Below are positions 11,510-20,102 of a DNA stretch of 64,000 nt, piece by piece; within the stretch, counting starts at the first letter, position 1; every line of letters starts with the position of its first letter. This DNA is from Priestia aryabhattai (GTDB lineage: Bacteria; Bacillota; Bacilli; Bacillales; Bacillaceae_H), in contig NZ_JAMBOQ010000002.1 of the NCBI RefSeq assembly GCF_023715685.1, forward strand, positions 372,001 to 436,000, written 5' to 3'. A model generated the notes under the pieces. That model was not told the origin of the DNA and ran no database searches. It worked only from the letters and a program-made list of their open reading frames with translations. Made by a program: the position numbers and the translations under genes.

Positions 11510-11532
11510 GGAAACATAAGTTTTACATATAT

Positions 11533-11560
11533 TGCTAGAGTTCGGCAACAAATTCTAGCA
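11533..11560. promoter_or_regulatory. inverted repeat in leader of AAC(3)-like gene
   Basis: TGCTAGA and TCTAGCA are perfect 7-base arms around 14 bases. The repeat lies just downstream of the predicted transcription start, so it could be an operator or an mRNA hairpin. No T tract follows. Confidence 0.45.
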
Positions 11561-11583
11561 GCACCATAAGTAAGGAGCTTACG

Positions 11584-12378
11584 ATGAAGCACATTGTCCA
11601 AGCAACAGATCACCCTAGAACGAAAGACACATTAAAAAAAGATTTGCGCAGGTTAGGCATAGCACAAGGAATGACCGTTATAGTTCACTCTTCGCTATCT
11701 TCATTAGGCTGGGTAAACGGAGGATCAGTAGCCGTTGTGCAAGCTTTAATGGAGACAGTGACGGAAGAAGGAACCATCATTATGCCGTCGCAGTCGGTCG
11801 ATCTTTCGGATCCATCGGAGTGGGGCAATCCGGCTGTGCCAAAAGAGTGGTGGGAAAACATTCGGGAAACGATGCCTGCATATGATCCAGCGCACACACC
11901 GACAAGCGGTATGGGACAAATTGTGGAAACTTTTCGAACATATCCTGGTGTAATAAGAAGCAGCCATCCAATGTATTCATTCGCCGCTTGGGGAAAGGAC
12001 AGCGAAGACATCTTAAGAGATCATCCCCTCGAATTTAGTTTAGGCGAAAATTCTCCTCTTGAAAGGCTTTACAAAAAACATGCCTTTGTTTTATTATTAG
12101 GTGTCGGGTTTGGGAATAATACTTCTTTTCATCTAGCAGAATATCGTATTCCATATCGAAACGTTATTCAAAAAGGATCTCCAGTTATGGATTCAGGAAA
12201 GCGAGTATGGAAGACGTATAAAGAACTAGAGTTTCGAGAAGAGCTGTTTGAAGAGATAGGTGAGGCATTTATTCAAGCAAAAGGGATAAAAGCTGAAAAA
12301 ATCGGTTCAGCACGTGCATTCTTCTTCTCAATGCCTAAAGCCGTAGATTTTGCTGAAACTCATTTGAAAGCGCTATAG
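11584..12378 (+). CDS. AAC(3) family N-acetyltransferase (YokD-like)
   Basis: The 264-residue protein belongs to the aminoglycoside 3-N-acetyltransferase fold, cytosolic enzymes that acetylate amines from acetyl-CoA. It shows VIVHSSLSSLGWVNGG (about residues 31-46), the GTIIMPSQS strand, HTPTSGMGQIVETFR (about 105-119), and RSSHPMYSFAAWG. These are the conserved family blocks. B. subtilis YokD is the nearest type known to me, and chromosomal members are often not real resistance genes. The start at 11584 follows TAAGGAGCTTACG. It is monocistronic. Confidence 0.85.
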   Translation: MKHIVQATDHPRTKDTLKKDLRRLGIAQGMTVIVHSSLSSLGWVNGGSVAVVQALMETVTEEGTIIMPSQSVDLSDPSEWGNPAVPKEWWENIRETMPAYDPAHTPTSGMGQIVETFRTYPGVIRSSHPMYSFAAWGKDSEDILRDHPLEFSLGENSPLERLYKKHAFVLLLGVGFGNNTSFHLAEYRIPYRNVIQKGSPVMDSGKRVWKTYKELEFREELFEEIGEAFIQAKGIKAEKIGSARAFFFSMPKAVDFAETHLKAL

Positions 12379-12396
12379 TGAGCGGTTGTATGTTTT

Positions 12397-12425
12397 TTAA
12401 GTTGTCTGTATATCAGACAACTTAA
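12397..12425. repeat. perfect 12-base inverted repeat
   Basis: TTAAGTTGTCTG and CAGACAACTTAA pair perfectly around a 5-base loop. No T tract follows on either strand, so it is at best a weak terminator for the AAC(3)-like gene. Confidence 0.5.
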
Positions 12426-12647
12426 AGTGAGACAAACGAGGGCCACCGCCACCTCTAGAATCTATATTAAAAAAGCGTAGAAGTCGTTCAAGCAAGATAG
12501 TTTACTTTTTATATTCCTTGTTTCATAATGGCACTTGTCAGTGAATTTATTCAGTCAGGTTGTCTTACAATTATGAGGATAAAAAGCAAGTGTTAAATAA
12601 ATTCATTAAAAAATTTAAATGTATAGAAAAAAGGAGAGAATACAATT

Positions 12648-13880
12648 ATGTCACTACGTGATCAAGCACTACATATGCATCAAGAAAAACAAGGTAAGTT
12701 AGAAGTTAAATCAAAAGTTGAAGTTCAAAACGCTCAAGATTTAAGCTTAGCTTACTCTCCGGGAGTAGCAGAACCTTGTAAAGAAATTCATGAACATCCA
12801 GAAACGGTGTATGATTACACAATGAAAGGAAACATGGTCGGCGTTGTGACAAATGGTACGGCTGTTCTTGGTCTTGGAAACATCGGACCTGCGGCTTCAC
12901 TTCCTGTTATGGAAGGAAAAGCAATTTTATTTAAAAGCTTTGCAGGCGTAGATGCATTCCCAATTACACTTGATACAACAGATACAGATAAAATTGTTGA
13001 AACTGTAAAATTAATGGCTCACACATTCGGAGGCATTAACTTAGAAGATATCGCAGCTCCACAGTGCTTTGAAATTGAAGAGCGCTTGAAAAAAGAAGTA
13101 GATATTCCTGTGTTCCATGATGATCAGCACGGTACAGCCATCGTAACAGTAGCAGGACTTGTAAATGCACTGAAAATTGTCAATAAATCAATGAAAGACT
13201 TAAAAATCGTCTTAAACGGAGCAGGAGCTGCCGGCATTGCCATTACAAAGCTTCTTTATTCTTACGGCGTACGTGACATGATTATGTGTGATACAAGAGG
13301 TGCTATTTATGAAGGCCGCTCTCAAGGTATGAACAAAGTGAAAGCTGAAGTTGCTTCTTATACAAACGTAAACAAAGAAAGCGGTACGCTAAGCGATGTA
13401 ATTAAAGGCGCAGATGTCTTTATCGGTGTATCTGCAGCGGATGCATTATCTCAAGAGATGGTTAAATCAATGAATGAAGATGCAATTATCTTTGCGATGG
13501 CAAATCCTAATCCAGAAATCAAGCCGGCCGCTGCAAAAGAAGCAGGAGCTGCTGTTATTGGAACAGGTCGTTCAGACTTCCCTAACCAAGTAAATAACGT
13601 TCTTGCATTCCCTGGAATTTTCCGCGGTGCGTTAGATGTTCGCGCTACTCATATCAACGAAGAAATGAAAAAAGCTGCTGTTGAAGCAATTGCAGCGCTT
13701 ATTACAGAAGAAGAGCTAAACGCAGATTACGTTATCCCTGGACCATTTGATCCTCGCGTAGCGCCAGCTGTAGCAGAGTCTGTAGCAAAAGCGGCAATGG
13801 ATTCAGGCGTTGCCCGCATTACAATTGATCCAGCACGTGTAAAAACACATACAGAACAACTAACAAAAATCGAGAACTAA
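12648..13880 (+). CDS. malic enzyme (oxaloacetate-decarboxylating), MaeB/YtsJ type
   Basis: The 410-residue short-form malic enzyme oxidatively decarboxylates malate to pyruvate, linking the citric acid cycle to pyruvate and NAD(P)H. It has [16 protein letters not shown] with the catalytic Tyr, [25 protein letters not shown] (metal binding), the Rossmann motif [10 protein letters not shown], and AMANPNPEI. Length and start ([17 protein letters not shown]) match B. subtilis YtsJ, which prefers NADP. An AAAAGGAGAG site precedes the ATG. Two small genes follow in the same direction, starting 23 bases later. Confidence 0.93.
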   Translation: MSLRDQALHMHQEKQGKLEVKSKVEVQNAQDLSLAYSPGVAEPCKEIHEHPETVYDYTMKGNMVGVVTNGTAVLGLGNIGPAASLPVMEGKAILFKSFAGVDAFPITLDTTDTDKIVETVKLMAHTFGGINLEDIAAPQCFEIEERLKKEVDIPVFHDDQHGTAIVTVAGLVNALKIVNKSMKDLKIVLNGAGAAGIAITKLLYSYGVRDMIMCDTRGAIYEGRSQGMNKVKAEVASYTNVNKESGTLSDVIKGADVFIGVSAADALSQEMVKSMNEDAIIFAMANPNPEIKPAAAKEAGAAVIGTGRSDFPNQVNNVLAFPGIFRGALDVRATHINEEMKKAAVEAIAALITEEELNADYVIPGPFDPRVAPAVAESVAKAAMDSGVARITIDPARVKTHTEQLTKIEN

Positions 13881-13903
13881 TAACGGATAAAAAAGCTGAA
13901 GAA

Positions 13904-14158
13904 GTGATTGGAATTTATAAAAATCGTTCAAAATCAGTCGACGAGGCTCCAGGATTTGTAGACTTTCTACTTCTTCAAAACGATAAGCAAGCAGGGGAGC
14001 TCACCGTTCAGCTTACATTTGATACGAAAGAGAATTATTTAAGCTGGGTACGAAGCGAAGATTTCAAGCGTATTCATGATTTAGAGAAAAAGTACCCTGA
14101 TCAAGAACTAGCAGCCGTCATCTCAAAAGTTTCTCAGTACAAAGTGGTGGCACGATGA
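13904..14158 (+). CDS. ABM-fold (HmoA/IsdG-like) small protein, start uncertain
   Basis: The frame encodes PGFVDFLLLQND...ELTVQLTFDTKENYLSWVRSEDFKRIHD, which matches the antibiotic-monooxygenase/IsdG fold, including the W..S..F...H signature of haem-degrading and related proteins. The only standard start is GTG at 13904, with no good ribosome site, and it removes the first beta strand of the fold. The frame is open further upstream ([20 protein letters not shown]), where homologous sequence seems to continue, but without ATG, GTG or TTG back to a stop at 13826. A rare start (ATA or ATT) or 5' loss is possible. It overlaps the next gene by ATGA. Confidence 0.6.
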   Translation: MIGIYKNRSKSVDEAPGFVDFLLLQNDKQAGELTVQLTFDTKENYLSWVRSEDFKRIHDLEKKYPDQELAAVISKVSQYKVVAR

Positions 14159-14520
14159 GTTCACTTCCCGTTAATAAGATCGTCGAAAGAGTAACGGAGA
14201 AAATCTACGAGTTGGAACCTTCTTTGCTCGAAAAATTTGGAGAGCGTGGCAAAGAAAGATGTCATGAAGATAATCACTACCATATGAAGTATCTTGAGAC
14301 AACATATAAGCTAGACAATCTTCAAATTTTTACGGACTATGCCTTATGGTTAAACAATTTACTCACAAGCCGAGGCATGAAAACACAGCATATTATTGAT
14401 AATTTTAATTTTATACAAGAAGCGCTGTTTGAACTAGATAATTATGGTGATAAACAAGTACAGGCGTATGTTACTTATTTAGAAGAAGCGAATCATATAC
14501 TGAAGCAACAGCAGCTTTAA
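14155..14520 (+). CDS. conserved helical protein of unknown function (121 aa)
   Basis: The all-helical 121-residue protein has a notable ERGKERCHEDNHYHMKYLE block (about residues 29-47) with histidines and acidic residues that could bind metal or haem, and DYALWLNNLLTSRGM after it. Similar blocks exist as N-terminal modules of some bacterial sensor proteins, but I cannot name the family with confidence. ATGA overlap with the ABM-fold gene shows translational coupling, so the two products may act together. Confidence 0.65.
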   Translation: MSSLPVNKIVERVTEKIYELEPSLLEKFGERGKERCHEDNHYHMKYLETTYKLDNLQIFTDYALWLNNLLTSRGMKTQHIIDNFNFIQEALFELDNYGDKQVQAYVTYLEEANHILKQQQL

Positions 14521-14524
14521 AAAC

Positions 14525-14566
14525 CCCTCTCTATAGATATATGTTATAGAGAGGGATTTTTTTGTT
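14525..14566 (+). terminator. terminator of malic enzyme operon
   Basis: CCCTCTCTATA and TATAGAGAGGG form an 11-base stem followed by ATTTTTTTG. Confidence 0.9.
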
Positions 14567-14613
14567 TTATATATGTATAAAGGTGGAAATGAAAAAGAAA
14601 AAGGAGAATACAT

Positions 14614-15258
14614 ATGCAAAAACAGCTAACAAAAGGAGTCCTGTCCTTAATCACTATGTGTATGATTGGAAGTGCGGCAGCTTGTTCAGGTGAACCAGCT
14701 AACAAGACAAAATCTGATCATAATAAAGCAGAAGAAAAGCCACTTGAAGACCGTCAAGAATTGACAAAGCTACAGCAGTATTCGAACGACCCGGACATTA
14801 AAAAAGGGAAAGAAGAAGATTTTGACTTAATCGGTACATTAAAAAAAGACGCTGAAAAAGAAATGACGCTGAATATCGATGATCAACTCGTTAAAGTACC
14901 AAAAAGCTCCGGAATGGAAGTGGAAGGCTCACACCTAAAAGATATGATTAATAAAGAAGTAGAAGCTGAAATTGACACAGCTAAACAAGAAGCAACTAGT
15001 ATTGAATTAACTCCAAAAGCAAAAGCAGACAAAAATGGCGTGTATGAACAAGATGGAAATGAACGTAAAGTTGTGGGTACTTTTATAGACGAAAGCAGCA
15101 AACATATAACGGTAAAAATTCCAAACGGCAAAAAAACGTATCAAAAAAGCGCAGACTTTGAAAAAGAAGAAAAAGGCAGTTTAAAAGAAAAGACGGTATA
15201 CCTTGAAATCAACTCAGCTAACGAAGTAGAAAGTATAGAAAAAGAAGACCGTGAATAA
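14614..15258 (+). CDS. predicted lipoprotein of unknown function
   Basis: The 214-residue protein has a lipoprotein signal (KGVLSLITMCMIGSAAAC, modified Cys about residue 24) and a highly charged, lysine/glutamate-rich mature part. Two similar segments, DLIGTLKKDAEKEMTLNID and VVGTFIDESSKHITVKIP, suggest a duplicated small beta domain. It is presumably anchored outside the membrane. The ribosome site is AAAAGGAG. No family is recognised; it stands alone before the Rrf2 gene. Confidence 0.75.
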   Translation: MQKQLTKGVLSLITMCMIGSAAACSGEPANKTKSDHNKAEEKPLEDRQELTKLQQYSNDPDIKKGKEEDFDLIGTLKKDAEKEMTLNIDDQLVKVPKSSGMEVEGSHLKDMINKEVEAEIDTAKQEATSIELTPKAKADKNGVYEQDGNERKVVGTFIDESSKHITVKIPNGKKTYQKSADFEKEEKGSLKEKTVYLEINSANEVESIEKEDRE

Positions 15259-15357
15259 ATAAAGCTATAGCTTTTCTTTCCCCACTTGCTCTCTTGACTT
15301 TTCGAACTGTGTCACTTAACGTTACAGTAGAGAAAGAAAAAAGGTGGTTTATGGAAG

Positions 15358-15777
15358 ATGAACAGTGAATTTACCATTGCCGTGCACAGCTTAGTGTTCC
15401 TAGCGAATTTACCAGATCACCGAGCAAGCAGTGAATCGATTGCTTATAACATCTGTACCAATCCTGCACGGGTCCGGAAAATAATGAGTACCCTCAGAAA
15501 AAACAACTTGGTTCGGACAAAGGAAGGACTAGGCGGCGGTTACACTTTAGGCTGCAACCCTGCTGAAATAAGTCTTGGGTTGATTTACCGAGTTATATCG
15601 ACAGGAACGCTGAAGCCTCACTGGTGCAGCGGCGACCCTGACGCTGACTGTATTGTGAAATCAAATATTCAAACAGTGATGGACGACATTTTTACAGAGA
15701 GTGAGCAAAGCGTAATCAGGTATTTAGATCAAATTACGATCGAAGATGTGCTGAAAAAAGTTAGAACTGCTCACTAA
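15358..15777 (+). CDS. Rrf2 family transcriptional regulator (YwnA-like)
   Basis: The 139-residue protein has the Rrf2 N-terminal winged helix: ESIAYNICTNPARVRKIMSTLRKNNLV (about 26-52) followed by the wing KEGLGGGYTLG. Four cysteines (C33, C66, C90, C98) are present, but the IscR-type C-x5-C-x5-C cluster is not exact, so an iron-sulfur ligand is doubtful. ATG at 15358 is used because the ATG at 15351 is out of frame; AAGGTGG lies 10 bases upstream. The target is unknown. It converges with the permease. Confidence 0.88.
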   Translation: MNSEFTIAVHSLVFLANLPDHRASSESIAYNICTNPARVRKIMSTLRKNNLVRTKEGLGGGYTLGCNPAEISLGLIYRVISTGTLKPHWCSGDPDADCIVKSNIQTVMDDIFTESEQSVIRYLDQITIEDVLKKVRTAH

Positions 15778-15807
15778 AAAGCACCTTGCATGAGCAAGGT
15801 GCTTTTG
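15777..15807. terminator. bidirectional terminator
   Basis: AAAAGCACCTTGC and GCAAGGTGCTTTT pair around ATGA, between the converging Rrf2 and permease genes. Confidence 0.9.
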
Positions 15808-17430
15808 TTATGACTCTTTGGAAGCGGCTGTTTCAGCCGCTGCTGCTTTTAAGCCGTCATTTACTTTTCTTCCATTCTCTAAATACTCCGTTTTGAAGCC
15901 GCTTTTTAAAGCCCATGTGTAGAAGAGAAGAGAAACAACAACAATAATTCCCATATCCCATCCATATTTAATGACATTAAGGCCGCCAAACTTTTCACTT
16001 CCAAGCCATGAAATAGTCATCATACAAAGTAAGTATACGACCATCCATACGCCGCCTTTGAAGTTCTGTCGAAAGCCTTTCCATTTAGCCTTTGCTTGAT
16101 AATAAAAATAAATAGGAAGGCCGATTAAAATAATAAACAAAACTTGTCCAGTTAGCGGCCAGCGCGCCCAATATAGCGTTAAAGAAGCAAAAATAAAACC
16201 GAGCGGCGCAATAATGCTTAATCCTTTTAAACGAAGGGGACGATATAAATCGCTGCCAGTTCGTCTTAGCGTCATAACCGTAACAGGACCTGTAATGTAA
16301 GAGATAAGCGTAGCGACTGAAATAATTTCAGCAAGCACGCCCCAGCCCCGAAATAAAAACAAAAAGACAAGAGAAACAGCTAAGTTAAAAAACATGGCTT
16401 GACGCGGAACACCATAAATCGGATGAAGGCGTCCTAGGACACTTGGCAAATATTTATTTTGTTCCATACCATAAATCATTCGAGCAGTAGTAGCTGTATA
16501 CGTAATACCTGTTCCAGATGGTGAAACAAACGCATCTGCATACAGGACAATTACAAGCCAGTTAATGTTAAGTGCAATGGCTAAATCTGCAAATGGAGAG
16601 TTAAAGTTTAAATGACTCCATCCCTTCGCAATATCAGAAGGATTTACTGCACCGATAAAAGCAATTTGAAGAAGCAAATAAATGACTGTAGCCACTAAAA
16701 TTGAGCCTACAACCGCAATCGGAATAGCTCTTCCAGGATTCTTTGCTTCTCCGGCCATATTAATTGGGCTTTGAAAACCGTTAAAAGCGAATACAATCCC
16801 AGACGTAGCAACAGCTGTTAGCACACTAGCCCAACCGTTTGGTGCGATGCTGCTTCCAGAAGTGAAATTCTCGCCGTGAAAGCCTACAAATAAAAGTGCT
16901 CCAATTGTAAGTCCTGGTATAACAATTTTAAAAATAGTAATTAACGAGTTGGCCTTGGAAAACAATCCAACTGTCCAATAATTCAGTAAAAAGTAAATAA
17001 TCAATAGCACGGTAGCGATAGCTAATCCTTCGCCAGTTAACGTTCCTTTTTTTACGAGGTGGCTTGTCCACTTTGCCCATTCCCAAGGCCACGAGCTCAT
17101 ATACTGTACAGAAGCTACTGCTTCGACCGGGATAACGGATACAATCGCAATCCAGTTTGCCCAAGCAGCGATAAAACCAATAAACGAACCGTGTGAGTAC
17201 TGCGTATACTTGACCATCCCGCCAGCTTCGGGAAACATGGATCCTAATTCACTGTAAGAAAGTGCAATAAATAAAATAACGACCATTCCAATGACCCATG
17301 ATAAAATAGCAGCTGGCCCTGCAATTTGAGCTGCTCGCCACGCTCCAAATAACCAGCCGGAACCAATAATAGATCCAAGTCCCGTCATGGTTAACGCGAA
17401 TGTTCCCATTCTTCGATGTAAATTGTTCAT
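15808..17430 (-). CDS. APC family amino acid permease, aspartate-type (YveA-like)
   Basis: The 540-residue permease of the amino acid-polyamine-organocation family has the first-helix signature GLGSIIGSGWLFGAW (about 14-28) and about 12-13 membrane segments, with a hydrophilic tail ending in AAAAETAASKES. Sequence and length remind me of the B. subtilis aspartate:proton symporter YveA; the substrate is inferred. ATG at 17430 is chosen because AAAGGTG lies 8 bases upstream; the longer frame to 17466 lacks a site. It could cooperate with the asparaginase/aspartase locus 6 kb away. Confidence 0.85.
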   Translation of the reverse strand: MNNLHRRMGTFALTMTGLGSIIGSGWLFGAWRAAQIAGPAAILSWVIGMVVILFIALSYSELGSMFPEAGGMVKYTQYSHGSFIGFIAAWANWIAIVSVIPVEAVASVQYMSSWPWEWAKWTSHLVKKGTLTGEGLAIATVLLIIYFLLNYWTVGLFSKANSLITIFKIVIPGLTIGALLFVGFHGENFTSGSSIAPNGWASVLTAVATSGIVFAFNGFQSPINMAGEAKNPGRAIPIAVVGSILVATVIYLLLQIAFIGAVNPSDIAKGWSHLNFNSPFADLAIALNINWLVIVLYADAFVSPSGTGITYTATTARMIYGMEQNKYLPSVLGRLHPIYGVPRQAMFFNLAVSLVFLFLFRGWGVLAEIISVATLISYITGPVTVMTLRRTGSDLYRPLRLKGLSIIAPLGFIFASLTLYWARWPLTGQVLFIILIGLPIYFYYQAKAKWKGFRQNFKGGVWMVVYLLCMMTISWLGSEKFGGLNVIKYGWDMGIIVVVSLLFYTWALKSGFKTEYLENGRKVNDGLKAAAAETAASKES

Positions 17431-17831
17431 CTGACTAACACCTTTCATGTAAAATAAGTCTTTCAATTAAACATTGTTACTTTATTATTATTATTCTGAA
17501 ATCTTTGGTTGTCAACTTATGTCGTTACATGCAGTTCTTAATGCATATTGATTTCCAGTCATGCAGGACAGCTATCCTCAACCTTTCTGCCACGGTAATT
17601 AAAGCGCTTTACTTTCTTTTTCATCCTACAAGAAACCCTACAGAAATAGATAAAAACCGACAAAAAGTTATCAAGTTCGTACCTTATGCACTAGCAATAT
17701 GAAAAAATTAGGGGATAAGTGGTGGTTATTTTCCCTAAAAACGTGGAGAGAAAACATGCTTCATAATAAAGCCCCTTTTGAATAGAGAAATAAATACCTT
17801 CAAAAGGGGTGAGAATTGGCTTTTTAGACCT
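17431..17831. other. intergenic region
   Basis: Nothing is seen except the permease upstream region and a terminator at 17772-17811. A 65-codon plus-strand frame at 17505-17702 has no ribosome site and looks non-coding. Confidence 0.5.
17772..17811 (-). terminator. terminator of the secreted-protein gene
   Basis: CCCCTTTTGA and TTCAAAAGGGG form a 10-base stem; on the reverse strand it is followed by CTTTATTATG. Moderate quality. Confidence 0.6.
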
Positions 17832-18287
17832 TTATCTTTCTTGATGCTTATACTCGAGTAGTTTTACGACGTTTTCTACATCATTTTCAGCAGAAAGTTC
17901 GTTGATATTCACTTTATAAATGAGCGTATCCGTTGCAAAAAATTCATCTTCTCCCTGCGGCTTTACTTTTAAGTTTAAGATTTTCACCCGCACAATATGA
18001 GTGAACTTACCGCCTTTACCGGGCTGTATTTCACCCATTTGTATCCCGATATCGTCTTTTTTAATCGGGCGAACTTTTACTTTTTTATGCTGTTTACCGT
18101 AAACCTTCTCATAATGAGAAGTAATATCTTGATGTACCCAAGGTTCAAGAGATTGATAAATAAAATCTTTTACAACAGGCTGACTTACGTGTGATTCTAT
18201 ATTTTCTTCTGGTATATTTTCTTCTGCGGAAATGGAAAGCGTAAAACAAAAAAAGACAAATGCTGCTAAAAATAAAAATTTTCCCAC
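17832..18287 (-). CDS. secreted protein, possibly DUF3888-related
   Basis: GTG at 18287 is chosen because AAGGTGGG lies 7 bases upstream and the product then starts with a clean signal peptide (MGKFLFLAAFVFFCFTLSISA). The 151-residue protein has a mature part with VVKDFIYQSLEPWVHQDITSHY, IVRVKILNLKV and a D-x-L-I-Y-K-V-N strand. This order of an N-terminal helix pair and a beta sheet recalls DUF3888 exported proteins, but the match is weak. No cysteine follows the signal, so it is secreted rather than lipidated. Confidence 0.65.
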   Translation of the reverse strand: MGKFLFLAAFVFFCFTLSISAEENIPEENIESHVSQPVVKDFIYQSLEPWVHQDITSHYEKVYGKQHKKVKVRPIKKDDIGIQMGEIQPGKGGKFTHIVRVKILNLKVKPQGEDEFFATDTLIYKVNINELSAENDVENVVKLLEYKHQER

Positions 18288-18474
18288 GAAAAAACCCACC
18301 TTACCTGTTCGTTTATGTAGCCGATTTTCTAGATCTGCATCTTTATCTTTTGAACAAAGGCATGAAGGTATGCACAATTTTTTTGTGGAATTTACCCTAT
18401 TAAAAATCAATTCAGTTTAAATAAAATACGTTCTAAATAATTGATTGAAAATTCAAATGCGGTTTAAGTACAAA

Positions 18475-18518
18475 AAAATAGCCAAGTGCGCCTTTACATA
18501 TAGACACTTGGCTATTTT
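18475..18518 (-). terminator. terminator of ArsR/YdcZ operon
   Basis: AAAATAGCCAAGTG pairs with CACTTGGCTATTTT; T-rich sequence follows on the reverse strand. Confidence 0.8.
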
Positions 18519-18528
18519 CATGATCATT

Positions 18529-18981
18529 TTATACTGCTGTTTTCTTATTGCCTTTAAAAATAAAATAAAGAGCTAATAACATAAATGCTACACCAATCCA
18601 CCGGGATAGATCAAACGGTACTTCCTTGCTTCCAAACCAGCCAAAATGGTCGATAATCATACTTGCAAATAACTGACCGATAACAGTTGAGATATTAGCT
18701 GCTGTTACGCCAATTTTAGGAACAGCTAAAACGGTTAGAAATAAATAAGATGCTCCGAATAAAGCGCAAGTAAGCTGCCATTTAGGGACATCAAAAACAG
18801 AGAGAATGTTTCCTTGACCAAAGAATACAATGACAATCGTTAAAATCATGGCACCTGTCGCAAAGGTTAAAAAAGCTGTTTCAAACGTACCTGTTTTTTT
18901 ACTTAGTGTGCCGTTAATAGAAGACTGAGCGCTTAGCGTTAATCCTCCTATTAAGGTAAGTATCACCATTAATAAACTCAT
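18529..18981 (-). CDS. YdcZ (DUF606) family DMT-type membrane protein
   Basis: The 150-residue protein has five predicted membrane helices and the family pattern GGLTLSAQSSINGTL near the N-terminus and VIGQLFASMIIDHFGWFG near residue 110. YdcZ proteins are half-size drug/metabolite-type carriers that probably work as pairs. It is the second of two paralogues; the partner ends 12 bases upstream. The ribosome site is CTAGGAGGG. The substrate is unknown. Confidence 0.88.
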   Translation of the reverse strand: MSLLMVILTLIGGLTLSAQSSINGTLSKKTGTFETAFLTFATGAMILTIVIVFFGQGNILSVFDVPKWQLTCALFGASYLFLTVLAVPKIGVTAANISTVIGQLFASMIIDHFGWFGSKEVPFDLSRWIGVAFMLLALYFIFKGNKKTAV

Positions 18982-18993
18982 CGTAAAACCCTC

Positions 18994-19422
18994 CTAGAAA
19001 ATAAGTACAAGCGCAATTCCCATACATACAATAGCCATTACGCGTTCTTTGTTAATTCTAATTTTGCTGCTGCCAAGCCAACCAAAATGCTCAATGATCA
19101 TACTGGTAATCATTTGGCCCATAATAACAGCAACCATTGAAACGCCAATTCCGATAAAAGGGATACTAATCACTAGAATCGTTAAATAAACCGTACCTAA
19201 TAATCCCCCGGTTAAATTCCACTTAGGCGCTTTTAAGACGTAAGGTAAATCTCCCTTTCCAGCAAATAAAGTGGTCAGACCTAAAATGAGCGTTCCCATG
19301 ATAAAAATATAATAACTGCTTTCAAGTTTTCCAACTGTTTTTCCAAGTTCTCCGGCAATAGCGCCTTCCATACTTAAGGCAGCGCCGCCTAGAACCGCAA
19401 CCAAATAAACCAAAAACTTCAC
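18994..19422 (-). CDS. YdcZ (DUF606) family DMT-type membrane protein
   Basis: This 142-residue paralogue of the next gene shares GQMITSMIIEHFGWLG and the five-helix pattern, and begins MKFLVYLVAVLGGAALSMEGAIAG. GTG at 19422 is preferred over GTG at 19431 because TTGGAG then sits 8 bases upstream. The two products probably form a heterodimeric transporter, like paired small DMT/SMR carriers. The stem-like repeat just upstream may be the binding site of the ArsR regulator that precedes it. Confidence 0.87.
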   Translation of the reverse strand: MKFLVYLVAVLGGAALSMEGAIAGELGKTVGKLESSYYIFIMGTLILGLTTLFAGKGDLPYVLKAPKWNLTGGLLGTVYLTILVISIPFIGIGVSMVAVIMGQMITSMIIEHFGWLGSSKIRINKERVMAIVCMGIALVLIF

Positions 19423-19451
19423 GTTTATCACTCCAATATTTCTTTATATTT

Positions 19452-19475
19452 GTATATCTAGAAAAATAGATATAC
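19452..19475. promoter_or_regulatory. perfect inverted repeat, candidate ArsR operator
   Basis: GTATATCTA and TAGATATAC are 9-base arms around GAAAAA. It lies between the ArsR stop and the first ydcZ start and lacks the GC content of a terminator. An imperfect AT-rich 20-30 base repeat of this kind is typical for ArsR proteins. Confidence 0.55.
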
Positions 19476-19492
19476 TAAGTGAAAAAAACTCG

Positions 19493-19828
19493 TTAAAGTT
19501 TTTTTCGTAAGAATGAAGAAAGCTCTTGAAGAGTTTCTTCATTTCGGCGATAGTATGTCCATTGACCGTGCCGAATTGACTCTAACAAACCTGCTTTTTG
19601 CATCATGGAAAGATAACTGGACACTGTTGACTGAGACAGCTGAGCTTTTTCTTGAATATCTCCCACGCAAACACCGCCTCTGCTGCTGACCTCCTTAGGC
19701 AAATGTGCTTGTTTGTCTTTAAAATGCTTTTCAGGTTCTTTTAACCATTCCAATATATTTAATCGGGTTTCATTAGATAATGCTTTAAAGATATCAATAG
19801 GTTTCATACTTATTATTTTATTCGTCAC
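19493..19828 (-). CDS. ArsR family transcriptional regulator
   Basis: The 111-residue protein has an ArsR winged helix: DIFKALSNETRLNILEWL (about 12-29), recognition helix LSQSTVSSYLSMMQKAGLLES, wing RHGQWTYYRRNEET. An insertion of about 20 residues (EKHFKDKQAHLPKEVSSRGG) before the DNA-binding part and a single cysteine (VCVGD) are visible, so no arsenic/metal site is obvious. Starts at GTG 19828 or ATG 19807 are both without a strong ribosome site. It heads the YdcZ pair and likely represses it. Confidence 0.87.
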   Translation of the reverse strand: MTNKIISMKPIDIFKALSNETRLNILEWLKEPEKHFKDKQAHLPKEVSSRGGVCVGDIQEKAQLSQSTVSSYLSMMQKAGLLESIRHGQWTYYRRNEETLQELSSFLRKKL

Positions 19829-20102
19829 AGCTCAGATGTCAAATGTTCAAGTTTGCATTTTCTATTTGAATAACAAGCAATGGGTTGAATTATAACAGCT
19901 GTGAACAAAAAGTCAACTTATAATAGAGTATAAAGAAGAACATTTTACCCAGTCGTTTTTCTACTTATATAATCAGAAAGCAACTTATTTTTTTGAGTAG
20001 AACAGGTGACATATTCCTTATTATTCAAGGGATAGTTTAGTAAAATAGAAAAAAGTGAATAACAAAAGAAGCTAGTCTATTTACTCAAGGGGAGGGCTGC
20101 AT

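Larger units (their letters stand above)
11256..11583. other. divergent intergenic region
   Basis: No gene is seen. The right half carries a strong sigma-A promoter and an inverted repeat for the AAC(3)-like gene. The left part must contain the DUF3231 promoter, which was not resolved. Confidence 0.5.

Noticed and set aside
12397..12425. terminator of the AAC(3)-like gene
   Set aside because: The stem is perfect but no T tract follows on either strand, so it is listed only as an inverted repeat.
17505..17702. 65-codon plus-strand frame between permease and secreted protein genes
   Set aside because: No ribosome site, AT-rich composition and no protein-like pattern.
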